Shown here: piece after piece, positions 25,614 to 34,629 of the stretch
Layout: every line of letters starts with the position of its first letter
Numbering within the stretch: position 1 is the first letter of the stretch
Source: Pseudomonadota bacterium
GTDB lineage: Bacteria; Myxococcota_A; Polyangia; Polyangiales; Polyangiaceae
Length of the DNA: 64,000 nucleotides
NCBI GenBank assembly: GCA_023423895.1
Contig: JAFAER010000093.1
Span: forward strand, 1 to 64,000
Reading direction: 5' to 3'
Translations under genes and position numbers: made by a program
The notes under the pieces: model-generated
What the model was told of the DNA's origin: nothing
Seen by the model: only the letters and a program-made list of their open reading frames with translations
Database searches by the model: none

Positions 25614-26804
25614 GTGCGTACCTCCGCCGGTCGTAGCTGGGCCCTCGTCACGTGTGCTGCGGTCACGCTCTCGGGAGCGCTGCTGCATTGCAGCTCGCCT
25701 TCGGATGCGCCATCCGACCCAGTGGCGGACGCCGGGGGCGACGCGTCGCCGGCGCAGGTGGAAGATGCCGGCGCCGACGTAGCGCCGGACGTAGCGACCG
25801 GCCCGCGCGCCATTCCCTCGAACCTCTCGGGCTGGGGCCTCTTCACCGGAGGTCCCGACTCGAAAGGACGCCTGACGCCCGCGGCAGGGACGGTCCCCTA
25901 CGAGCTGACGACCGCTCTCTTCTCGGACTACGCGCTGAAGTCGAGGACCGTGAGCATCCCCGCAGGAGCCAAAGCGAGCTACCGACCGGAATCGGTGATC
26001 GACTTCCCCGTCGGGACGGTCTTCTCCAAGACGTTCGCGTTTCCGGCCGACGCACGGCAGCCCGACGTCGGCGTTCGCCTGATCGAGACGCGCATCCTCG
26101 TTCGCCAGCCCTCGGGCTGGGAGGCGTATCCCTATCTCTGGAACACGGAGCAGACGGACGCTGCGCTCGCGCCAGGTGGTCGTGTCGTGCCGGTGTCGTT
26201 CGTCGATCTGCAAGGAAGCGCGCAGTCGTTCGGCTACCTCGTCCCGAGCAGGAACCAGTGCTTGCAGTGCCATCACCTCGTCGACGACGGCGGCGTCCAG
26301 GTGATGAATCCGATCGGCCCGAAGGCGCGCTACCTGAATCGAACCAACGTCATCGCCGGCGCCGAGCAGAATCAGCTCACGTTCCTCGCGAACGCCGGGA
26401 TGCTCGAAGGGCTCCCGCCGGACCCGCCGCAGGCGCCCGACGCGTTCGATGCCGGAGCGGGCGATCTCGATCTACGCGCGAGGACGTACCTCGACATCAA
26501 CTGCGCCCACTGCCACAACGTCCGCGGAACGGCAGGCATCACGAGCCGGCTGTTCCTCGAGCGGCAGATGACCGATCGCTTCTCGCTCGGCGTATGCAAG
26601 CGGCCGGGCTCGGCCGGCGGCAGCCTCGGCGGCGAGTTCGACATCGTCCCCGGCGACCACGCTCACTCGATCCTCTGGCACCGGCTGGCGACGACGGAGT
26701 CCGGCAAGATGATGCCTCAGATCGGCCGCGCGCTCGCGCACGCCGAGGGCGCGCAGCTCATCGCCGATTGGATCGACGCGATGCCCGCCGAGGCCTGTCA
26801 GTAG
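25614..26804 (+). CDS. SO2930-family diheme c-type cytochrome lipoprotein
   Basis: 396 residues from GTG 25614, nine bases after the beta-helix gene. Lipobox ALLHC near residue 26. Two covalent heme motifs are present: CLQCH at residues 216-220 and CAHCH at 297-301. The N-terminal part, LSGWGLFTG then YELTTALFSDYALKSRTV and FPVGTVFSKTFAF, is diagnostic of the family. Conserved tandem occurrence with the beta-helix partner suggests electron transfer coupled to an exported binding protein; partner and substrate are unknown. Confidence 0.92.
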   Translation: MRTSAGRSWALVTCAAVTLSGALLHCSSPSDAPSDPVADAGGDASPAQVEDAGADVAPDVATGPRAIPSNLSGWGLFTGGPDSKGRLTPAAGTVPYELTTALFSDYALKSRTVSIPAGAKASYRPESVIDFPVGTVFSKTFAFPADARQPDVGVRLIETRILVRQPSGWEAYPYLWNTEQTDAALAPGGRVVPVSFVDLQGSAQSFGYLVPSRNQCLQCHHLVDDGGVQVMNPIGPKARYLNRTNVIAGAEQNQLTFLANAGMLEGLPPDPPQAPDAFDAGAGDLDLRARTYLDINCAHCHNVRGTAGITSRLFLERQMTDRFSLGVCKRPGSAGGSLGGEFDIVPGDHAHSILWHRLATTESGKMMPQIGRALAHAEGAQLIADWIDAMPAEACQ

Positions 26805-26878
26805 CTCGGCTGACTCGCGCGCGCGCCGCTCCGATGAAGCGGACGCGTCCCCGAGGCGCAGCACGATGCTGGTAGATT

Positions 26879-27733
26879 GTGGTGGTGCTCACACGAAGAT
26901 CCACGGCCGCCTCTCACCCGGTGACCGACACGCGATGGCATGGGGCGCTCGAGGCCGCGCAGTCGCTCGCTCCGGCGGCCCAATGGCGACGCCGGCTCGC
27001 GCGCGAGATCTGCTCGGCGGCGGAAGCTCAGTTCACCGCCGTGTTCACGTGCCCGCCGTCGGAGCCGTTCCACGCGCAAGCCGGGATCGCCCCGTCATCC
27101 GCACGCGCGATCGTCGAGGAGGTCCACTCCAAGTTCCTCGCGCGCATCGAGCGCACGGACGGCGGGATCGAGCTCGCGTCCACGGTCGGCTCGAAGGCGT
27201 ACGCGCCTCTCGCCGAGACGCGAAGCCGTGCGCTCGCCGCGAAGCTGCGACGCGAAATACTGGCTCCGAGAGGCATCGACGGATACCTCAACGCGTTTCT
27301 CGTCATGCCCGGCGGCTTGCCTGTCGGGTGGATCTGCCTCGGCACGCGGGAGGCCTCGCGCACGGCACTCCGCAAACACGGCCCTGCGCTCTCCGAGATC
27401 GCTCGGCTCGCCGGCCACACGCTCTACGGCGCCATCGACCTCGCGCGCGCGTGTGGAGCCGCATCGCGGTGGGTTCGTCCCGACGACGTCGAGCTGCTCT
27501 CGGCGCGGGAACGCCAGGTTGCTGCCCTCGTAGCCGCGGGCTTGTCCGACGCGAACATCGGGGCGCGCCTCTCGTTGTCGGAAGAGACCGTCGGCGCACA
27601 CCTGCGTCGAGTCTTCCGTAAGCTCGGCGTTCACTCGCGCATCGAGCTCGCCGTCCGGCTGGCGAACTTCGAAGACGGCGCGGCGAGGCTCACCGAGCAG
27701 CCGCGCTTCGAATTAACACGTACGTGCGAATGA
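26879..27733 (+). CDS. LuxR-family transcription regulator
   Basis: 284 residues with GTG start (second and third GTG codons follow immediately). Residues about 200-260 form the LuxR-type HTH: LLSARERQVAALVAAGLSD, NIGARLSLSEETVGAHLRRV and FRKLGVHSRIELAVRL. The N-terminal 190 residues look like a GAF/PAS-type sensory region with no recognised ligand site. No cognate partner gene is adjacent; it lies between the cytochrome and a small lipoprotein on the same strand. Confidence 0.85.
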   Translation: MVVLTRRSTAASHPVTDTRWHGALEAAQSLAPAAQWRRRLAREICSAAEAQFTAVFTCPPSEPFHAQAGIAPSSARAIVEEVHSKFLARIERTDGGIELASTVGSKAYAPLAETRSRALAAKLRREILAPRGIDGYLNAFLVMPGGLPVGWICLGTREASRTALRKHGPALSEIARLAGHTLYGAIDLARACGAASRWVRPDDVELLSARERQVAALVAAGLSDANIGARLSLSEETVGAHLRRVFRKLGVHSRIELAVRLANFEDGAARLTEQPRFELTRTCE

Positions 27734-27776
27734 CCGAGATCGGACCGAAGAGCATGCTCGCGATGTGCTGAAGAAC

Positions 27777-28520
27777 ATGCGCTTGCTCCTCGTTTCCTGC
27801 TCCTTCCCCCTCGCGACAGTCGCTGCATCGGCTTGCACCAACAGCAGCAGCCCCCCAAGACCTGGCCCGGATGCCGGGGACTCCTCCGACGCGTCTTCAC
27901 CGACGCCGCAAGATGACGGCGGCCATGGCGAGGGCGGCCCCCGTACGGGCCCGATCGCTCCGGATTGCACAGAAGCGCTCGCGTGGTGCGCCCAGGGGCA
28001 CGCGTACGCGAACGTGTCCTGCAAAGACGTCGACGGAAAGCCGTACACGATCACGACGACGTTCTCGGGGAAGACCGACAACGTCTCATGCGGGGTCGAC
28101 GAGCGTGATCTGTCGCTCATCGTCGGGCCGCCGCAGGCCGACACCGTGGCGTACAACACGCACTCCAGTCGTTTCCGTCTGCGCAACTACGCGGGGGGAG
28201 GAACGTACGAGCTCGCGCGCTCCGCCGACGAGGGCAGCGACCACGGGTTGGAGCTCCAAGGCGCCGCCGGCGGCAGCCAAGCCGATGAGCGCTCGGCGGT
28301 AGCGGCGACGATGGCGTGCGGTCCGTCGCCATGCAGGGCGGTCGTCGCCCCGGAGAGCGAACCGATCCCGAACGACGATTCGGTGCGCGAGTTCCGGCTG
28401 CGCGTGGAGATCCAGTGCGACGCGGGCGGCACGCTGTGGTGGCACCCGGACTGCAACGGCTCGGACTGCAGGCTCACGAGCGCGCCTACGCTCTACTTCG
28501 ACATCCAGTGCTCGCACTGA
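27777..28520 (+). CDS. Cysteine-containing lipoprotein, unknown function
   Basis: 247 residues from ATG 27777; a GTG at 27765 would add four residues. Signal peptide with lipobox AASAC near residue 20 and the usual linker (GPDAGDSSDASSP). The mature domain has cysteine pairs in DCTEALAWC, VSCKDVDGKPY and NVSCGVDERD, and ends with WWHPDCNGSDCRLTS, forming a compact disulfide domain of about 170 residues. Similar uncharacterised domains occur in myxobacterial lipoproteins. No function can be assigned. Confidence 0.75.
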   Translation: MRLLLVSCSFPLATVAASACTNSSSPPRPGPDAGDSSDASSPTPQDDGGHGEGGPRTGPIAPDCTEALAWCAQGHAYANVSCKDVDGKPYTITTTFSGKTDNVSCGVDERDLSLIVGPPQADTVAYNTHSSRFRLRNYAGGGTYELARSADEGSDHGLELQGAAGGSQADERSAVAATMACGPSPCRAVVAPESEPIPNDDSVREFRLRVEIQCDAGGTLWWHPDCNGSDCRLTSAPTLYFDIQCSH

Positions 28521-28547
28521 CTCCTCGCAGGCCCCGAGCTCGGAACG

Positions 28548-28979
28548 TCACCACACAGGACGAGCACGCGTGCCGGCGCTCGGGCGCAACGTTCGGCGGC
28601 GAGGGGTAACCGCCGTGACGATGAGCACGCCGACCACCAGGAGCAAAGCGGCCCAGAGCCGAAGGAACACCGGGTCCTGATTCGCCCACCACCTGGCGTA
28701 CGTGAGCGCGCGCGCGTGACCGAGGAACGGGGTGAGGATGCCACCGAGGAGCGTGACCGCACCGAGCACGCTCATCGCGACCGGACTCCGCGACGACGAA
28801 GCGACCTTGAGGAGGACGAGCCCGGCAAGGAGGTCGAGCACGGCCGAGGCATACAACCCTGCGGGCGTGGTCCAGAGCCAGCCTATCCGCACGAGCACGT
28901 CCGGCGCGATCAATCCTGCGACGCCCATCACGGCAGTCCCCAGACCAACGAGCACGGCAAGAGACGACAACGGCTTCAC
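28548..28979 (-). CDS. Four-helix integral membrane protein
   Basis: 143 residues from GTG 28979, preceded by AGAGG at the right spacing. Four hydrophobic stretches are visible: LAVLVGLGTAVMGVAGLIAP, TPAGLYASAVLDLLAGLVLL, VAMSVLGAVTLLGGILTPFL and FLRLWAALLLVVGVLIVTAV. The C-terminus is basic. The pattern is that of small DoxX-like or DUF-type membrane proteins, but no family motif is certain. It is convergent with the lipoprotein gene 27777-28520. Confidence 0.7.
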   Translation of the reverse strand: MKPLSSLAVLVGLGTAVMGVAGLIAPDVLVRIGWLWTTPAGLYASAVLDLLAGLVLLKVASSSRSPVAMSVLGAVTLLGGILTPFLGHARALTYARWWANQDPVFLRLWAALLLVVGVLIVTAVTPRRRTLRPSAGTRARPVW

Positions 28980-29316
28980 GATGACCTCTTCGCTCGTCGT
29001 CGCACGTGCGACGGGCGCAAGTCGACGTCGCAACGTGCGTGCCGCTCCCGCGCGCAGCATTCCCGATCCCCGGCCGATCGATCATGCGTGCTCGGGCCTC
29101 GCGTGCGAGTGATCGAGCGCTGACGCTCCGTGGCTCGAGCTGGTTACCGGGAGGGTGGCGTGCTGGGGCGCGAACGAATACGCGAGCTCGGTGACAGCAC
29201 GATGGCCTCAGCACACGGTCGTCGAGGTCGAAGGTCTCGACGATGCAGTCGAGATCGCCCCCTCGCGACCAAGCGGGAGCGCTGCCGCAGTGGACGCGCG
29301 GCTCCCCCCGCGGCTC
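28980..29316. other. Non-coding interval between convergent and divergent units
   Basis: 337 bases without a supported gene; frames here are antisense shadows. Nothing specific is seen besides the upstream region of the membrane protein gene. Confidence 0.4.
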
Positions 29317-30594
29317 TCACTCGCCCCCGTTCGAAGAGGGACAGGCGGCAAGGCCATAGTTGTGGTTGCGCTCGAACACGAGCCCTCGCACGTCGTCGGG
29401 CGTCGAGCCGAACGCTTGCGAGTAGCCAGTCGTCGGTGAGAGCGTCCTGAAGTTCGAGTTGATGGTCGAGATCAGGAACACGGGCTCGGGATTGCCCTGC
29501 GCGTCCTCGTGCCAGCTCCACCAGACCGCTCCGAACGTCTCCCCGCTCACCGCGAAGCCGACCTCGGTCGTTCCGGTGCCGATCTGGATCGTCTCGGTCA
29601 CCACGGTGCCATTGCCCGACCAGTGATAGAGGATGCCCGCAGCATCGGAGGCGATGACCTCGCCGTCGGCGCCGTTTCCGAGGAACTGGACCTGCGTACG
29701 TGCGGCGGTCTGCGGATCGATCGTGAAGAGCGTCTCCGGCGTGCCAGCACCATCTCCCGTGACGCCGTAGAGCGTCGCCCCATCAGGGCTGAAGGTCAGC
29801 GCCGAGAACTTGTCGCCGAGCGAGCCGATCGGCGTCGCGTTCCCCGTCGCCAGATCGATCGTGGCAAGGATCCGATCGCCTTCGGTCTTCAGCACCGCAT
29901 GGACCACCCCCGTCGTGGGATGCCGAGCCATGGCGTTGGTGCCGTTGACGGTGCCACCGGCGAGCGTGATCGGGATGCACCCGACGTTCGTGAAGCCGAC
30001 CGTCTCGTTCTGGAACAGGAGCGGCTGAAACGGGCTCGCCGAATAGAGCGCGAGCCTCTCGCACGCGGTGCCGTTGCCGTTCACGTCGTGATACCCCGCG
30101 GGACACCCGCAGGCGAAGCTGCCCGGCTCGTTGGTGCACACGCCCACGGTCGCGTCGCACGTGTGCGCTCCCGTCGTGCACTCGTCGATGTCCGTGCAGA
30201 CCGATCCGTCGCCGTTCGTGTCCGCATACCCCGCAGGGCACGCGCACGAAAAGCCGCCGGCCTTGTTGGTGCATACGCCGACGGTCGCGTCGCACGTGTG
30301 CGCTCCCGTCGTGCACTCGTCGACGTCCGTGCAGACCGATCCGTCGCCGTTCGCGTCCTGATAGCCCGCAGGGCACGTACACATCACCGGCTCGACCGCG
30401 TCATTGCATGTCGCGCTCGGGTCGCACGCAGCACACGTACGTGACGGCGCGCTGGGAGTGGTCTCGCTGGCCGACCCAGGATCGCCCGTCTCGGCGTCTT
30501 CGCTGGGGATGGTTCGGTCGCCGCCAGGCGTATCGCCACAGCTCAGGGCAACCACTGCCACGAGCGTCATCAGCCGAACATCGCTTCGTCTCAC
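29317..30594 (-). CDS. EGF-repeat, propeller-type lipoprotein divergent from cassette 2
   Basis: 425 residues from GTG 30594, chosen because GGAGG lies five bases upstream and the signal peptide begins there (lipobox VALSC at about residue 18). Residues 50-180 hold three calcium-binding EGF-like modules: CTCPAGYQDANGDGSVC, then DVDECTTGAHTCDATVGVC repeated with CPAGYADTNGDGSVC. The remaining 240 residues are beta-rich and propeller-like (ATIDLATGNATPIGSLGDK, LTFSPDGATLYGVTGDG). Two of the EGF units are nearly identical at DNA level. It is transcribed away from the sigma factor of cassette 2 with 249 bases between, so it may share regulation. Confidence 0.85.
   Translation of the reverse strand: MRRSDVRLMTLVAVVALSCGDTPGGDRTIPSEDAETGDPGSASETTPSAPSRTCAACDPSATCNDAVEPVMCTCPAGYQDANGDGSVCTDVDECTTGAHTCDATVGVCTNKAGGFSCACPAGYADTNGDGSVCTDIDECTTGAHTCDATVGVCTNEPGSFACGCPAGYHDVNGNGTACERLALYSASPFQPLLFQNETVGFTNVGCIPITLAGGTVNGTNAMARHPTTGVVHAVLKTEGDRILATIDLATGNATPIGSLGDKFSALTFSPDGATLYGVTGDGAGTPETLFTIDPQTAARTQVQFLGNGADGEVIASDAAGILYHWSGNGTVVTETIQIGTGTTEVGFAVSGETFGAVWWSWHEDAQGNPEPVFLISTINSNFRTLSPTTGYSQAFGSTPDDVRGLVFERNHNYGLAACPSSNGGE
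30131..30385. repeat. Near-identical 135-bp tandem repeat coding EGF units
   Basis: A unit starting TTGGTGCACACGCCCACGG at 30131 recurs from 30266 with about nine mismatches in the roughly 117 bases that I aligned by eye. It codes the DECTTGAHTCDATVGVCTN module. Such high DNA identity, against the weaker protein similarity of the first unit, indicates recent duplication. Confidence 0.75.
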
Positions 30595-30843
30595 GGGGGC
30601 CTCCACGAACCACGAGCTACCCCCAGAGTTGGTCCAGTAGTTCGCTTGTACCGGCTTCCATCGACGGCGCGGCAAACAAAACGCCGAGTCGGCTCGCACC
30701 GACGGCGCCCGCTCCATGGCTCCACGTAGACCAGGGACGATCTGGTCCTCCAGCCCCGCGCACCAATCCACGGCTCCACGGCGTGCCGGCCGTCACGATG
30801 TGGGCAGGGCTTCGGTCGCGTTCTTCGCTTTTGAGCTCAGCAA

Positions 30844-31488
30844 GTGATCGATCGCCGGCGATCCGGGAATTCTGCTGAGGTGCGCAGTGAATCCTCGCTG
30901 GCCCCCGACCTCGTGCCGCTCGTCCGGCGCGTAGCGATCGAGGGCGGGACCGCGCCCATGAAAGCGGAGAATGCGGCCCGCAAAGCGAGGCTCGCGACGT
31001 TGATCGAGGAGCACGGACGCTTTCTCTGGCGAAGCCTTCGCCGGTTGGGGGTGCCCGACCGCTCGCTCGAAGACGCGGTTCAGCAGGTCTTCCTCGTGGT
31101 CGCGCTCCGACTCGATGAGATCACCCCCGGCGCCGAGAAGGCCTTTCTCTTTCGCTCGGCGGTGAATGTTGCGGCACATGTCCGGCGGACGCAGACACGC
31201 AAACCCGAACGGCCGCTCGAAGACGACGACGTGCAGACGCTCTCCGATGCTGCGCCGCCTGCCGATGATCTCCTGGACCGCCGGCGAGCGCGCCGCGTGC
31301 TCGACGAGATCCTCGATGCGATGACCGAGCACCTCCGCGTCGTCTTCGTGCTCCACGAGCTCGAGGAGCTCAGCTTGCCGCAGATCGCCGACTACGTGGG
31401 CATTCCGGTCGGGACGGCGACGTCGCGGCTTCGTCGCGCGCGCGAAGAGTTTCGTCGGCTCGCAGCCATCAAGGTGAAGCAGACATGA
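30844..31488 (+). CDS. ECF-type sigma factor, cassette 2
   Basis: 214 residues from GTG 30844; the start is supported by conservation with copy 3 down to the first residues (MIDRR..GNS, SESSL). Region 2 runs about 57-120 (HGRFLWRSLRRLGV, DAVQQVFLVVALRLDE, FRSAVNVAAHVRR) and region 4 about 150-205 (RVVFVLHELEELSLPQIADY, TATSRLRRAREEFRRL). No region 3 lies between, as usual for ECF factors. It overlaps the next gene by ATGA, matching sigma/anti-sigma pairs. It likely recruits RNA polymerase to the cassette promoter in response to an envelope signal (inference). Confidence 0.92.
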   Translation: MIDRRRSGNSAEVRSESSLAPDLVPLVRRVAIEGGTAPMKAENAARKARLATLIEEHGRFLWRSLRRLGVPDRSLEDAVQQVFLVVALRLDEITPGAEKAFLFRSAVNVAAHVRRTQTRKPERPLEDDDVQTLSDAAPPADDLLDRRRARRVLDEILDAMTEHLRVVFVLHELEELSLPQIADYVGIPVGTATSRLRRAREEFRRLAAIKVKQT

Positions 31489-32249
31489 GCTCCGAGAAAC
31501 GAATGCCCCGCCTTCGAGACGACGAAGCGTCGGAGATCGAGAAGCTACTGCTTGCCTCTGCCGCGGACGACGAGATGCCCGAAGAGAAGTATCGAGCTCT
31601 CGTCGACTGGGGCGCAAGGCTCGGCACCATGCCAGCGCGGCCGACGTGGAGGCTCACGATCGGCAAAGGGCTCGGTCTGCTCGCGCTCGGCGCCCTGGCG
31701 GTGGGCGTCGGCGGATACGCGGCCAGCAGGACCGAGCCGCGGCCTTCTCTGACGAGCGTGGAGCCGCGGACGCGGAATGCCGACGCGATCCCGACGGGTG
31801 CCGCAGGGGCAAACCACGAGCCGAACGCCCACCCGGGCTCGGCCGCCGATCCCATTCCCGTCTTGTCTCTCGACCAGCTTCCATCGGCTCCGGCAGCAAG
31901 GGGCTCCTCGGTCACGCCACCGTCCACGGCCGAGACGCGCCGACTCGGCGACGACGACGCTTCGTTCGCCGAGCAAATGAAGCTCATCGACGCTGCGCGC
32001 TCGCGGCTTCGTCGAGACGATCCTCGAGGTGCCCTCGCCGTGCTCGACGAGTACGAACGACGCTTCACCTCCCGGGCGTTCGAAGAAGAGGCAACGGTCC
32101 TTCGTGTATCGGCCCTGGCCAAGACCGGTGACCGCGCACGAGCGAAGCGTATCGGCGAAGCGTTCCTGCGCGCACGCCCGTCCGAGATCTACCGTCGCCG
32201 CGTCGAGACAGTCGTACGTACGCTGGACGCACAGGAGAGGACTCCATGA
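31485..32249 (+). CDS. Single-span membrane regulator with TPR-like periplasmic end, cassette 2
   Basis: 254 residues. An N-terminal cytoplasmic stretch (EIEKLLLASAADDEMPEEKY) is followed by one transmembrane helix at about 58-80 (LTIGKGLGLLALGALAVGVG), a Pro/Ala linker, then a TPR-like helical domain (EQMKLIDAARSRLRRDDPRG, ALAVLDEYERRF, EEEATVLRVSALAKTGDRAR, RRRVETVVRTL). Sitting just after the sigma gene with a 4-base overlap, it is the best candidate for an anti-sigma factor or signal-transducing partner, with its cytoplasmic part holding the sigma factor. No known anti-sigma zinc motif is seen, so it may define a new class. Confidence 0.8.
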   Translation: MSSEKRMPRLRDDEASEIEKLLLASAADDEMPEEKYRALVDWGARLGTMPARPTWRLTIGKGLGLLALGALAVGVGGYAASRTEPRPSLTSVEPRTRNADAIPTGAAGANHEPNAHPGSAADPIPVLSLDQLPSAPAARGSSVTPPSTAETRRLGDDDASFAEQMKLIDAARSRLRRDDPRGALAVLDEYERRFTSRAFEEEATVLRVSALAKTGDRARAKRIGEAFLRARPSEIYRRRVETVVRTLDAQERTP

Positions 32250-33421
32250 GGACTGCAGCGTCTTCGTCGCTGGCCTTCGGCCTGCTCGTGTTGATGCTCG
32301 GGATCGCCAGCTGCACGCGCTCCGAGCGGACGCTCGGCGAGTCGCTCACGAACGATCGGGGAGCCGGCTTGGTCCCGAGCGGAGACGCAGGCACGTCGCC
32401 GGCGCCGGACGCGAGCGTCGGTCGCGAGCTATGCAAGAGCTCGGATTGCCCTGCCCCGTACACGACCTGCTCGAGCGACACCTTCCGCTGCGAGACGAAC
32501 TCCGACGCCGACGACGACAACTGCGGAGCATGCGCAGTCCGATGCCCGCGCGGCGACGAGATCCGCGACTTTTTCGGCGCCGAATGGTCATGTCAGTCGG
32601 GCGAATGCCGGATGATGTGCGATCCGCGCTCGCTTAGAGCCGACTGCAATCAGAACCCTTCCGACGGCTGCGAGACCGACCTCGGCTGCGATGAGGACAA
32701 CTGCGGTGCGTGCGGACTGAAATGCCCTCCTGGCCTCACCTGTCGTGAGGGGAACTGCGGTTGCCCGGGAGGATTGACCGATTGCGGGGGCAATACATGC
32801 AGAATCGCCGAAGACTGCGTGAGCCTCGTCGCGAACGACAACCACTGCGGCGCGTGCGGAGTCTCGTGCCCGACCGAGCCAGCCCCCCCATTCCCGAACA
32901 CGCGACTCGGATGCATGCACTCCGAATGCGGCAAGATCAAATGTGAATTCGGCTTCGAGGATTGCAATCAGGACATCGAAGCCGACGGCTGCGAATCCGA
33001 CATCTTCAGCGACCCGCAGAACTGCGGAATGTGCAAGAAGAAGTGCGGACCAGGGCAATTCTGTTTCGGGGGCAAGTGCAAGTGCGCACCGAACGAGACG
33101 GCGTGCCCGATGGGCGACGACTTCGTGCAGTGTGTCGATCTCGACAGTGATCCGTACAACTGCGGGGCATGCGGCCTGACATGTCCCATGGCTCCCGGAG
33201 GAACCGGGAGAGAGGCGTGCCGGCTCGGGCATTGCGCGCTCGACTGTCCAAGCGGATTCGCCGATTGCGACGGCCGCGCGGACAACGGATGCGAGACGAT
33301 GACGTCGGCCGACCCACGCAATTGTGGCGCATGCAACGTTCAGTGCGACCTCGCCATCGGGCAGCCGTGCGTCAACGGAGCTTGCGCGCTCGAACCGTGC
33401 GCCGCCGGAGGTACGCAATGA
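32246..33421 (+). CDS. Disulfide-rich CGxC-repeat lipoprotein, cassette 2
   Basis: 391 residues; ATGA overlap with the regulator gene. Lipobox GIASC with Cys23, then TLGESL and DAG motifs shared with the other copies. The mature chain holds more than fifty cysteines in modules such as DNCGACAVRCP, SDGCETDLGCDEDNCG, CGACGLKCPPGLTC and CNQDIEADGCESDIF, ending CDLAIGQPCVNGACALEPC. It corresponds to 9173-10396 and 52573-53790. Many paired cysteines demand an oxidising environment; it likely forms an elongated stalk at the cell surface. Confidence 0.86.
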   Translation: MRTAASSSLAFGLLVLMLGIASCTRSERTLGESLTNDRGAGLVPSGDAGTSPAPDASVGRELCKSSDCPAPYTTCSSDTFRCETNSDADDDNCGACAVRCPRGDEIRDFFGAEWSCQSGECRMMCDPRSLRADCNQNPSDGCETDLGCDEDNCGACGLKCPPGLTCREGNCGCPGGLTDCGGNTCRIAEDCVSLVANDNHCGACGVSCPTEPAPPFPNTRLGCMHSECGKIKCEFGFEDCNQDIEADGCESDIFSDPQNCGMCKKKCGPGQFCFGGKCKCAPNETACPMGDDFVQCVDLDSDPYNCGACGLTCPMAPGGTGREACRLGHCALDCPSGFADCDGRADNGCETMTSADPRNCGACNVQCDLAIGQPCVNGACALEPCAAGGTQ

Positions 33422-34629
33422 GCTGGGGACATGGCAACACCCACGAGCGCCCCGTCGCTTTCGGGAGCAGACCAACCCGAGCATCGTCGAGGCTGCTCCT
33501 CGTGACCTTCGCGCTCGCCTCGACGCAGTTGTGGTGTGCGAGCGAGGACACGATCGCCCCGCCGGCGGAAGATGCGGACGCGGACGGCGGCGCGCCCGTC
33601 GATGCGGCGACCCCCGATACCCTCGCCGCGACGCCAGTGTGCAGCGTTTCGTTCTGCCGTGTTTCCTTCGCTGGGATGGAGGCCGTGTCGATCGACGCGC
33701 TGTGGGCACGAAGCCCCTCGGAGGTTTGGCTCGTCGGCTCGACCGGGTTCGCAGCGCGTTTCGACGGTACGACATGGCGGCGTGTCGATACGGGCACGAA
33801 GGCCGCGCTGCACGGCGTGGTGGGGACGGAGGACGGGACCGTCTGGGGCGCCGGGAGCACCCACGAGCTCCTGCAGCTCAATCGCGAGCTCGATGGCAAG
33901 GCCACGGCCGTCGACGCCGGGTTCAAGGCGATGTTCGACGGTCTCTATGCTTCGGGCTCGGAGTTTTACGCCGTCGGCACGACCATCAAGACGTACGACT
34001 TCCCTCCCCCCGAGACGCCGCCGATGCCGGACAACATCTGGCGCTACGGCCCTGCCGCTGATGGCGGCGCGCCGACCTGGCTACCGGTCTCGCCTCCGTG
34101 CCCGATGGGAGACTTCGAGCCCGAGTGCGTGAAGCTCCGCGCCGTTTGGGTCGAGAGCTCGGAGCGGCAATGGTTCGCGGGCGACGAAGGAAAGGTCTTC
34201 CGCACCGACACGAGCAGCGGCGGAGACGGCGAAGCGCCAGGTCGACTGCGACTCGTCGAGCTGAACTCGAGGTCGCTCCGCCGCCTGAACGGTCTATGGG
34301 GATTCGACGGCAACGACGTCTGGGCCGTCGGCGACCAAGGCGTGCTCCGGCACTGGAACGGTCAAGGCTGGAGCGTCATCGCTTCGCCGGTCCACGGTGA
34401 CCTGCACGGCGTGTGGGGCGCACGTCCCGACGACGTCTGGGCGGTCGGCGACGACGGCACCGTGATCCATTGGGACGGCGCGGGCTGGACGGTGATCGAC
34501 GTACCATTCTCGGCAGATCGGCGACCAAGACTACGCGCCGTCACCGGCGCAGGCGACGACGTCTGGATCGCGGGTGAGGGCGTCCTCCTTCGGTCGACGC
34601 GCGGCACGAGCACGGGAGCGGGTCGATGA
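33418..34629 (+). CDS. Propeller lipoprotein 1, cassette 2
   Basis: 403 residues from ATG 33418, in ATGA overlap with the preceding stop; the open frame extends upstream but that part overlaps the neighbour. Lipobox STQLWC with Cys40 after a long N-region. The mature part begins VCSVSFCRVSF, then has blades with LWARSPSEVWLVGSTGFAA, VWVESSERQWFAGDEG, LWGFDGNDVWAVGDQGVLRH and VWGARPDDVWAVGDDGTVIH. It is the most diverged of the three first-propeller proteins: the fifth to seventh blades are clear, earlier ones degenerate. Confidence 0.84.
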   Translation: MSWGHGNTHERPVAFGSRPTRASSRLLLVTFALASTQLWCASEDTIAPPAEDADADGGAPVDAATPDTLAATPVCSVSFCRVSFAGMEAVSIDALWARSPSEVWLVGSTGFAARFDGTTWRRVDTGTKAALHGVVGTEDGTVWGAGSTHELLQLNRELDGKATAVDAGFKAMFDGLYASGSEFYAVGTTIKTYDFPPPETPPMPDNIWRYGPAADGGAPTWLPVSPPCPMGDFEPECVKLRAVWVESSERQWFAGDEGKVFRTDTSSGGDGEAPGRLRLVELNSRSLRRLNGLWGFDGNDVWAVGDQGVLRHWNGQGWSVIASPVHGDLHGVWGARPDDVWAVGDDGTVIHWDGAGWTVIDVPFSADRRPRLRAVTGAGDDVWIAGEGVLLRSTRGTSTGAGR

